Below are positions 15,690 to 21,793 of a stretch of 21,793 nucleotides of DNA, one piece after another; positions within the stretch are counted from its first letter, which is position 1; every line of letters starts with the position of its first letter. The notes under the pieces are model-generated. The model worked only from the letters and a program-made list of their open reading frames with translations, was not told the DNA's origin and did not search any database. Origin of the DNA: a virus; the IMG/VR virus record IMGVR_UViG_3300042923_001794, positions 1-21,793 of that record. One strand, 5' to 3'. Both the position numbers and the translations under genes were made by a program.

Positions 15690-15988
15690 TAATATGTTAT
15701 AAATTCAACTGAAATCATTCCGTTAGTATCTTTCCATTCCGCCCAACATAGATTGTCAAGCCATACATCTGAAACATTATCCACTAACCAGTTGGGTTCG
15801 AATTCATTCGCTTTATCTAAAGGAATTAACCATCCCCTTAAATCCTCACCTTCCATATCTTCGAGGAAGAACTCTCTGCCTTCACCACAATCACAAAAGA
15901 AAACTTTCCCCTGATTCTTTGCAGTACTCTGAATCAAATTCCAGAATTTATTGAATTTTTGGTTTTCTTGCGTCCTTAACCCTTGCAT
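15689..15988 (-). CDS. Small acidic protein, candidate immunity protein for the minor capsid BECR domain
   Basis: A 99-aa protein starting at ATG 15988; a TTG two codons upstream is possible, but GGAGGAG sits 6 nt before the ATG. The reading starts inside the 3' end of the minor capsid gene (41-nt overlap), so the two are made from one transcript. It is strongly acidic (18 Asp/Glu against 9 Lys/Arg) and rich in Trp (six), with FFCDCGEGREFFLEDMEGED and DKANEFEPNWLVDNVSDVWL segments. No signal or transmembrane segment is seen. An acidic cytosolic partner right behind a toxin-like C-terminal domain is the arrangement of polymorphic toxin/immunity pairs. This is inference: I recognise no named family, and a structural or morphogenetic role is the main alternative. 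Two terminators follow immediately. Confidence 0.7.
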   Translation of the reverse strand: MQGLRTQENQKFNKFWNLIQSTAKNQGKVFFCDCGEGREFFLEDMEGEDLRGWLIPLDKANEFEPNWLVDNVSDVWLDNLCWAEWKDTNGMISVEFITY

Positions 15989-17438
15989 TTTCAACTCCTC
16001 CCTTCAATACGGTTACAAATTTACCGTTATTCACAACCACTACATCCGATCCTTTAATATAAAAATCTGATATCCCTGGTTGACCTCTCCAATCTCCAGG
16101 TACTATTTCATCCCGATTATCAATTATGTCATTGATTATGTTGCCCAGCTTCATTCTATCATCCTGATTACTTGGGTCAAGTCCATAATCTTTTGCATGC
16201 CTTTTAACCTTATTACCAAATTGCTTATCTGTCATTATTATATCGCTTTTCTTAGATTTTGCAACCAGTTTTCCTCCGGGATCTACTCTTCCGAGACCAT
16301 CCATATAGATGCGTTCTTTTTGCTGAGGCAATTTCATCTTCTCGGAGAATAACTTATATTTTCTCATGGTTTCACGATAATCAATCTGTGCCGTCAGAAT
16401 ATCATCCGCAGCTCCATCACCTGATTTCAGTAGTTTGATCCTCTGCCTTTGAGCTCTCATGAGTGTTTCAAGCTGCCTCTGACGCTGTGTAGCCTCATAA
16501 GTGGTGTATTCCTTACCATTGAACACTTTAGGTTTGTTCTCAGCAGCATTCATATTATCGAGTTCTTCATCACTCCACTGCCGTTCAGACACTCCTTCAA
16601 TAAACGGGTAATAGCTATGATAGCAATTCCACCCCATGAGCCCTGGGCCGGTACCCAAACCGCATACTTCAACAAGCTGCTGTTTAGTATAAACCCTGCC
16701 CTGCCACTCCTGATGAGAAGGCCTTGCAGAAGCATGCCAGGACACTTCGAATTTGTCAGTCCCAAGCTGATCTGCGTTACTCTCATTAATATGACTTGTC
16801 ACTTGGGTAATTCCAGTCATTAATGCTCTGCGAGCTGCAACATCGATCCGGTTGCTCCATCCATTTGCATAATCTACCCTTCTGAGTCCGCTTTTGGTCA
16901 TTTCCTTAACAACCTTTTTGAGTGTGCTGTTATAATCAAACGTGCCGGTAGTCACTCCCATGACAGCAGTATCGAGTACCTGCTGTAAGTATTGAGACAT
17001 AGGAGCAAGCACCTGCTTACCACCTAAATCAATGGTAAATCCAATCGTTTGAGTGATATTAACCATCTCTGATTTAGTCTGTGTTATAACAGCTTGTATC
17101 AACTGCTGGAGCTCCTGATTTTCTTTGAAAGGTACGAATTCCTTACCAACTGCTTCGTACAGCTTCTTATCACGAGCATATCCGGACTGGATTACATTGC
17201 TATATAACCTATCCATCTCATCGTTGGTTAACTTCAATGTCTGCTGTATCTGTTGCTGTATGTAATCTGAGCTTTTACCAGTCTGTACCATGCGGTATAT
17301 CTGCCAGTCAGCCGATCGGGTAATCTCATCATTAATGCGAATACGACGAATGATATCCTCCATGATACGGATTTCTAATTCAGCCATGCGCCGCTCAATC
17401 TCGATCGGCATTTGCTCAAGTTCTGAAGGAGTAAACAT
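15948..17438 (-). CDS. Minor capsid protein with C-terminal BECR-type nuclease-like domain
   Basis: A 496-aa head protein. Residues about 1-375 match the Phage_min_cap2 pattern of A118-like phages: helical N-terminus, SNRIDVAARRALMTGITQVTSHI (195-217), the HASARPSHQEWQGRVY motif (235-250) and GPGLMGWNCYHSYYPFIEGV (264-283). Residues about 398-492 are a separate small domain with KVKRHAKDYGL (His414), Asp/Arg-rich DPSNQDDRMKLGNIINDI, DWRGQ (449-453), a DFYIKGSDVVVVN strand pair and KFVTVLKGG (Thr476). That pattern is how Barnase-EndoU-Colicin E5/D-RelE-like (BECR) RNase toxins fused to phage head proteins look. It lies where such domains usually attach, after a basic linker. It may enter the new host with the DNA. 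The active-site assignment is an inference. The ATG has GGAGG upstream. Confidence 0.85.
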   Translation of the reverse strand: MFTPSELEQMPIEIERRMAELEIRIMEDIIRRIRINDEITRSADWQIYRMVQTGKSSDYIQQQIQQTLKLTNDEMDRLYSNVIQSGYARDKKLYEAVGKEFVPFKENQELQQLIQAVITQTKSEMVNITQTIGFTIDLGGKQVLAPMSQYLQQVLDTAVMGVTTGTFDYNSTLKKVVKEMTKSGLRRVDYANGWSNRIDVAARRALMTGITQVTSHINESNADQLGTDKFEVSWHASARPSHQEWQGRVYTKQQLVEVCGLGTGPGLMGWNCYHSYYPFIEGVSERQWSDEELDNMNAAENKPKVFNGKEYTTYEATQRQRQLETLMRAQRQRIKLLKSGDGAADDILTAQIDYRETMRKYKLFSEKMKLPQQKERIYMDGLGRVDPGGKLVAKSKKSDIIMTDKQFGNKVKRHAKDYGLDPSNQDDRMKLGNIINDIIDNRDEIVPGDWRGQPGISDFYIKGSDVVVVNNGKFVTVLKGGVENARVKDARKPKIQ

Positions 17439-17449
17439 TTTCCCACCTC

Positions 17450-18802
17450 CTACGGAATTATCTCAGCCGGCTCATTAATCATCTTGGCAGCTGTCTTTTC
17501 ATCCTCATGGTACCATTTCATACGGTATTCAAGAAGTGTCATAGCACCGATTGCAACATCAGCTTTGTCCTGGGCTCTCTCTGTTTCCTCATCGACCAGG
17601 ATACTGTCCTTGAAATCACAGATATATTCATAACCGGTTGTGGCCAGGCTGTTATAGAAAGCGAGAGCATCAACCAAGTCACTCAAGCAATCCTTGAGGT
17701 TGCTTTGAATAGCAGTAACCATATTGTACTTACGCTTCTTTGCTGTTTTAACCTCTGTAGCTGTTTTTTCTATCATAGCCGGGTTAGAAATATCACCGTA
17801 GGACAAGCCGACACCAAACTCAATGTCACGCTTGTACTCTTCCAGTCCGTTAATAAATGACTGCTCCCTGAACTCAGGAGAAAATGTATCAAACAGTTCC
17901 TTCCCGTCACCGGGAGATACATCAACAGCTCTGTATAATCTCTTATTAAGCCTTGGTAACTTTCTCTCACCAGTAACTTTATCCGTTTTTAAAGCTGCAG
18001 GATCTACATGAACAGCTCTTTCACCAGATTCAAACTCCCAATCAAGGCGCCCAAATTGTATATCCGCCTTTTTAATTGTATTTATTTTCGGGTCATAGAT
18101 TGATACACCATTAAAGGATCCGTCAATCATATTCTTAATCGGATTCCGATAATATCCAAAGTCCGGTTTAGGGAAAGGAAACCATATATCCGGTACCAGA
18201 TCGGCCCAATCATCTACATCGGTGAGAGGAACTTCTCGACCTAACTCATTTACATTCTTGGCATGAAATGCCTTGTTGGTGATAGTCAAACCCTTTTTAT
18301 CAACTGCATGATATTCAAACCGGCGATAGATATCATCCTCTTTGATTTTCTTAGTCTCGATGAATACAACCTTCATCAGACGTCCACGGCTATCAAACTC
18401 TATGGGGATAAAGTTATCCTGGGTAACGTATTCAACTTTGTCTTCTCCGAGTGGCTTAATGATGAACGCACCAAGGGCAAGACCACTCTGTAGGTTCTCA
18501 TTCAAATCCTGGATAGCTTTCTGATAAATTTTATCAAGCTTATCAACCGTAACCTTCGAAGTCATTTCATTAAGAGTTACGTTAGCAAACTCCCTAACGA
18601 TGCCTTGCTCAAGCCGAAGAGAGTATACAGCGTCATTATCTATCCATTCAGCTTCGCCTTTATACATTTTGGACCAAATTTCAATTTTATCAACCATCGC
18701 ATTTGATATGGCTGCATCTACACCAATGGCTTGCTTTACGTTTTTAACTGGAAACACTTTTCTGATCAACTCCCTTACGAATTTTACTATGCTTTCAAAC
18801 AA
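17450..18802 (-). CDS. Portal protein (SPP1/A118 type)
   Basis: A 450-aa protein that forms the dodecameric DNA channel at one capsid vertex. The N-terminus (MFESIVKFVRELIRKVFP, then AISNAMVDKIEIWSKMYKGEAEW) and internal stretches such as EQGIVREFANVTLNEMTSKVTVD, VEYVTQDNFIPIEFDSRGRL and SFNGVSIYDPKINTIKKADIQFGRLDWEFESGE are typical of A118-type portals. The C-terminal half has GVGLSYGDISNPAMIEKTATEVKTAKKRKYNMV, a region that lies near the channel in this family. It starts at TTG behind AGGTGAT; an upstream in-frame TGA rules out an earlier start. It lies between the terminase and minor capsid genes, with 15 nt to the former. Confidence 0.9.
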   Translation of the reverse strand: MFESIVKFVRELIRKVFPVKNVKQAIGVDAAISNAMVDKIEIWSKMYKGEAEWIDNDAVYSLRLEQGIVREFANVTLNEMTSKVTVDKLDKIYQKAIQDLNENLQSGLALGAFIIKPLGEDKVEYVTQDNFIPIEFDSRGRLMKVVFIETKKIKEDDIYRRFEYHAVDKKGLTITNKAFHAKNVNELGREVPLTDVDDWADLVPDIWFPFPKPDFGYYRNPIKNMIDGSFNGVSIYDPKINTIKKADIQFGRLDWEFESGERAVHVDPAALKTDKVTGERKLPRLNKRLYRAVDVSPGDGKELFDTFSPEFREQSFINGLEEYKRDIEFGVGLSYGDISNPAMIEKTATEVKTAKKRKYNMVTAIQSNLKDCLSDLVDALAFYNSLATTGYEYICDFKDSILVDEETERAQDKADVAIGAMTLLEYRMKWYHEDEKTAAKMINEPAEIIP

Positions 18803-18817
18803 TACTCATCACCTGCC

Positions 18818-20494
18818 TTACTGCCCCCTTCTCTTCCAGATCGGGTTCATTGCGTATCTGACCATATCTATAGCATGATTGTCTTTATCCGGATAACCAC
18901 TGATAACATTACCTTCCTTATCCCTCTCATATTCGTAATTGAGGAATTCATCAGCTGTATGAGGGCATCTCCGATTATCTATGATAATCTCTCGTAGTGA
19001 TTGCAGCCACTTCATTGAGTAATCAACCGATCCAGGACCCTTCTCAGCACCTCTGGCTAATAATCCATATGAGCGGTAATCACCGATTGATTTTTCCTCT
19101 GCACTATCACAGGTAATCAGATCGTTCTCGGTTATGCCCATCTCCCGGAGTTTATCAGCAGTCTGTTTATTAGACTGTTTATTACACCGGTGTTCCATGA
19201 AGATAAATAACCGCATTCTAGCAGCATCATAATGCATTCTGCCGAAGTGATAAGGATCCGGATACCAGCCCCAGTCGATACCATTATATAAACGATCAAA
19301 TTGCTGTAGCTCTTTATCTGTAATTGCCCTGATAGTAACATTGTCAAATACATTACCCCCGGTACCATTAGCAACGCCCATGTACTCATTTTCATAAGCT
19401 GTAGGATTTACATCTTTCAGAAACTCAGCTTCATCCAGGAACGGTTTACCAAGCCACTGAGGAGGAACATCTTTATAAGTGCTGTGAGTTACCAACCGGG
19501 TTGCCTTAGGTATCTTAATATATTTATTCGCCCAGTTATTAACCGATTTCGGAGGGTTGAATGACTTAAATATATACGCCAGCTCACCACCACGGATTAC
19601 AGACTGCTCAATCTTACGAACAGCCTCTTCTCCGGTAAACTGATCAAGCTCTTCCAGCCATAGGATAGCAATATAACCAAATGGTACCTTTATTGATTTA
19701 ACCTTTCCTGGATCATCAGCTCCACGGAAGTAAATCTTCTGGCCGGTGCTCCTTCTGGTAATCTCCAGAGGGCTTACTGTACAGTGAAACTCATCATCAA
19801 GCCCAAGCGCCGATATTGCCCATAATATCTGTTGATATACAGAAGTCCGGAGTGTATCAGCAACCTGCCTCATTACTACCGCATGAGTGTCTTCATGCTT
19901 CATGATCAGGTCGATCACTTCGAGAGAAACAAAAGAAGACTTGGTTGAACCACGTCCTCCCGGGAATACATATTCATTATATAGCCGCTGCTCTATGTCA
20001 TGAACAACTTTGATAAATGCGGGTGCAATCATGGAAGCTGGGATTCCGGTATATTTTGTTCCTTCCTCCGGATTGTCCGGTTCTAGCTTCTTAGTTTCAG
20101 CCTTCAGCTTCTCAATACGCTGCTTCTGTTCTATTATGTCAAGTTCATCCTTTGTCTTAACCGTTTCAAATATTCTGTATCGTTTTCCGATAAGTTCAGC
20201 CGCTTTTGTTCTATCCTGTAAAGATGCATCCATATCAAAAGCATCCTTCTGCTCGCCCCTCATTACAGAAGTGAGGTACTCCATTACTTCTTTAGCGTCC
20301 GCAATGCGCTTAGATTCGATATCTGCTAGGCGCTTATCTATATATTGGCGAAGGTAAGGTTTTGACAAGTTCTCTGCGCCGATTTGTTTTGCTGTTTTCT
20401 TGCTATATCCAGCTTTGATAGCCGCCTCAGTAGCGTTTCCAGACTTTACATAATTATCACAAAATGCTTTCTGCTTAGGTGATAAATCATCCAT
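18818..20494 (-). CDS. Fused terminase: small-subunit domain plus PBSX-type large subunit
   Basis: A 558-aa DNA packaging motor in which two usually separate subunits are one polypeptide. Residues about 1-140 are a Terminase_2 small-subunit-like region: LSPKQKAFCDNYVKSGNATEAAIKAGYSKKTA (DNA-binding helix-turn-helix) followed by oligomerisation helices and a charged coiled coil. From about 150 the large subunit follows: Walker A GGRGSTKS (179-186), Walker B AILWLEE (276-282, with Glu281 and Glu282), the coupling-region-like SFNPPKSVNNWANKY, and a nuclease with Asp407 (GIDWGW), Asp463 (CDSAEE) and Asp537 or Asp543 (DKDNHAID). No separate TerS gene is present upstream. Its ATG overlaps the preceding stop by 8 nt. 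Headful or cohesive-end packaging cannot be told from this sequence. Confidence 0.92.
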   Translation of the reverse strand: MDDLSPKQKAFCDNYVKSGNATEAAIKAGYSKKTAKQIGAENLSKPYLRQYIDKRLADIESKRIADAKEVMEYLTSVMRGEQKDAFDMDASLQDRTKAAELIGKRYRIFETVKTKDELDIIEQKQRIEKLKAETKKLEPDNPEEGTKYTGIPASMIAPAFIKVVHDIEQRLYNEYVFPGGRGSTKSSFVSLEVIDLIMKHEDTHAVVMRQVADTLRTSVYQQILWAISALGLDDEFHCTVSPLEITRRSTGQKIYFRGADDPGKVKSIKVPFGYIAILWLEELDQFTGEEAVRKIEQSVIRGGELAYIFKSFNPPKSVNNWANKYIKIPKATRLVTHSTYKDVPPQWLGKPFLDEAEFLKDVNPTAYENEYMGVANGTGGNVFDNVTIRAITDKELQQFDRLYNGIDWGWYPDPYHFGRMHYDAARMRLFIFMEHRCNKQSNKQTADKLREMGITENDLITCDSAEEKSIGDYRSYGLLARGAEKGPGSVDYSMKWLQSLREIIIDNRRCPHTADEFLNYEYERDKEGNVISGYPDKDNHAIDMVRYAMNPIWKRRGQ

Positions 20495-20723
20495 CTACAT
20501 CACCAGCTTTCAGTACATATATGAGGGTTCTTAATAATTCAACCTTCCCATATACCTCTGCTATCGCATCATTATTTTTCCCCTTGGGTTTGCCATAATG
20601 GATAATATATTTCGTCACAGGACCATATTCTCCATAGAATTGTTCCTGATTAATCAGTGGCATTATGCCTTTTGCTTTTAAAGCTTTAGATACCTTGTTT
20701 ATATTTCTCTGTACATTTGACAT
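20487..20723 (-). CDS. Small phage protein upstream of terminase, unknown function
   Basis: A 78-aa protein from the ATG at 20723, preferred because GAGAGG lies 8 nt before it; a GTG at 20732 would add three residues. It is basic in the first half (NVQRNINKVSKALKAKG) and has a beta-rich middle (EYGPVTKYIIHYGKP) followed by an amphipathic helix (VYGKVELLRTLIYVLKAGDVDG). I recognise no family. It is the first gene of the late operon and overlaps the terminase start by 8 nt, so it is likely coexpressed with it. A packaging or HNH-adjacent role is conceivable but unsupported. No separate small terminase signature is seen in it. Confidence 0.72.
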   Translation of the reverse strand: MSNVQRNINKVSKALKAKGIMPLINQEQFYGEYGPVTKYIIHYGKPKGKNNDAIAEVYGKVELLRTLIYVLKAGDVDG

Positions 20724-20769
20724 GACCACCACCTCTCAATCTATTTATTAGAAAATAATATAAAAATAT

Positions 20770-20819
20770 TTGATTTTGACACATTTTGATGTATAATGGA
20801 AAATAATACCTTAAGGAGG
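20770..20819 (+). promoter_or_regulatory. Promoter and ribosome binding site of the right-end plus-strand gene
   Basis: A TTGATT -35-like box (20770-20775), a 16-bp spacer and a perfect TATAAT -10 box (20792-20797) precede AAGGAGG (20813-20819), which is 8 nt from the ATG. A perfect TTGACA also occurs at 20776-20781 but is only 10 bp from the -10 box. The layout suggests constitutive sigma-A-type transcription from the prophage. Confidence 0.8.
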
Positions 20820-20827
20820 TTATTGCA

Positions 20828-21793
20828 ATGCGAAAAAATTTTAGAAAAATACCAAAGCATATTAGTGAAAAGCTCGAGGCTTTTCAAAGCTCTACTATCA
20901 CTACATTTGCATTTCTTAAAGCTAGTAAGCAGGATATCATTGACGGTAAATTTGCATACTTAAATATAAACATAAAAGATGATCAATTGTCATATCCTGA
21001 ATACTTAATCCCTGACGAAGCGGTTGGTCGCTATAGTAAATACAATCTCGAGGGAAGATTGATAAAACTTAAAGACTTACCAAAAGTAGAAGTAGTTCAT
21101 TCATTTGATTCTCCTAATTTCGGTGATTCATCAAAAGGTTACCACACAACAACAATAACACATAAAGTATATCAAACTAAATTAATTCCCCCCAAGTTTT
21201 TATGTCTTATTTTTAGCCTCAATCCATCAGCGAATGAAGATCAATATATTTTCAAGGTTTATATTAATACTCCCCTATCAAAAACATCTGGTACTTTTTA
21301 TGAAGACCTATTATTTCAAATAAATTTATTACAAGAAAATATTCACGATTGCAATATTACAGATACTAATATTCTTGATGAAAAATACATTGACACGCAA
21401 AGTGTTGAATGGGAGTTGCTTCCCCCAGGAACTCTTGATGTCGACGAACTTATATCAAAAATGGTATCCCCGAAAGATATTAACAATCCAACAATCAGAG
21501 CTTTTATGAAAGAAAGGTTGGACTTTTTTAATGGTCTAGGCGCTTTACAATATATAAAGGGAACCAATGTTTTAAGTTCATATAAAGGCGCAAAGTTTTC
21601 TGAAAATATTGTTTTATTAGAAAATTTCGATTATGGTAATGCAGTGTATATTTTCAAGGAAAACTGGGAAGCTTTAACCCAATTAAGTCGAACCGAATTA
21701 TTATCGAACCACTCAGAAAGTATAATACGTATTAAACATACAGTAAATTGGAAAAACAATATAGAAACCGCACTTCATACTCTTTTAAAATAA
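20828..21793 (+). CDS. Protein of unknown function, autonomous prophage cargo candidate
   Basis: A 321-aa protein I do not recognise. No signal peptide or transmembrane helix is seen. A helical N-terminus (KIPKHISEKLEAFQ) is followed by a beta-rich centre with VVHSFDSPNFGDSSKG and ITHKVYQTKLIPPKFLCLIFSLN, then an acidic helical region and a C-terminal third with FMKERLDFFNGLGALQYIKG, FDYGNAVYIFKENWEALTQL and IIRIKHTVNWKNNIETAL. It has its own strong promoter, is divergent from the packaging genes and looks A+T-richer than them, the signature of a cargo gene expressed in lysogens. A role in phage defence, superinfection exclusion or host benefit is possible but unproven. It is intact: the window ends on its TAA stop. 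Confidence 0.7.
   Translation: MRKNFRKIPKHISEKLEAFQSSTITTFAFLKASKQDIIDGKFAYLNINIKDDQLSYPEYLIPDEAVGRYSKYNLEGRLIKLKDLPKVEVVHSFDSPNFGDSSKGYHTTTITHKVYQTKLIPPKFLCLIFSLNPSANEDQYIFKVYINTPLSKTSGTFYEDLLFQINLLQENIHDCNITDTNILDEKYIDTQSVEWELLPPGTLDVDELISKMVSPKDINNPTIRAFMKERLDFFNGLGALQYIKGTNVLSSYKGAKFSENIVLLENFDYGNAVYIFKENWEALTQLSRTELLSNHSESIIRIKHTVNWKNNIETALHTLLK

Noticed and set aside
20776-20797. Perfect TTGACA as the -35 box of the right-end gene
   Set aside because: Only 10 bp separate it from TATAAT; TTGATT at 20770 gives a 16-bp spacer and fits better.
1-21793. tRNA genes, CRISPR arrays, insertion sequences, attachment sites
   Set aside because: None seen by reading: no cloverleaf-like clusters, no regularly spaced repeats, no transposase or inverted terminal repeats, and no core duplication that could be tied to attL/attR.

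Overview
The window is the late (packaging, head, tail and lysis) half of a siphovirus-type prophage in a low-GC Gram-positive host, most likely a clostridial or Lachnospiraceae-like bacterium. This rests on the strong GGAGG-type ribosome binding sites, A+T-rich codon use, the Listeria A118/Bacillus SPP1-like gene order and protein types, and a flanking secreted Ig-like (BIG_2) protein. No integrase, repressor, replication gene, tRNA or attachment site is visible, so the prophage ends lie outside the window or cannot be recognised here.

Layout. Nearly everything is on the minus strand and reads from right to left in the canonical late order. At the right edge is a plus-strand gene of unknown function with its own promoter (20828-21793). 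Divergent from it are a small conserved-looking protein, a terminase in which small- and large-subunit domains form one polypeptide, a portal, and a minor capsid protein with a C-terminal BECR-type nuclease-like domain. An overlapping small acidic gene follows, which I read as the probable immunity partner. Two tandem terminators close this block. Next come scaffold, major capsid, four head-tail joining proteins, tail tube, two tail assembly chaperone-type proteins, tape measure, a Dit-like protein, a tail hub/fibre gene, a small protein, a second fibre/baseplate protein and a 57-aa protein, ending at a strong terminator. The lysis cassette (XhlA-like protein, LL-H-type holin, cysteine-peptidase endolysin with a peptidoglycan-binding domain) lies beyond that terminator. 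At the left edge a plus-strand secreted BIG_2 protein converges on the lysin and has its own terminator.

The genes are tightly packed, with ATGA, TAATG and TGATG overlaps, which fits translational coupling. No contractile sheath gene is present and the tape measure has 934 codons, so a long flexible non-contractile tail is expected.

Points of most interest: (1) a candidate virion-borne toxin/immunity pair (minor capsid BECR domain plus a 99-aa acidic protein) closed off by two terminators; (2) a tail hub/fibre gene split by a -1 shift at a run of nine A residues, whose downstream 540 codons contain no internal methionine; (3) a TerS-TerL fusion; (4) uncharacterised plus-strand cargo-like genes at both edges of the late block. 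All function calls are from reading the sequence; no database search was run.
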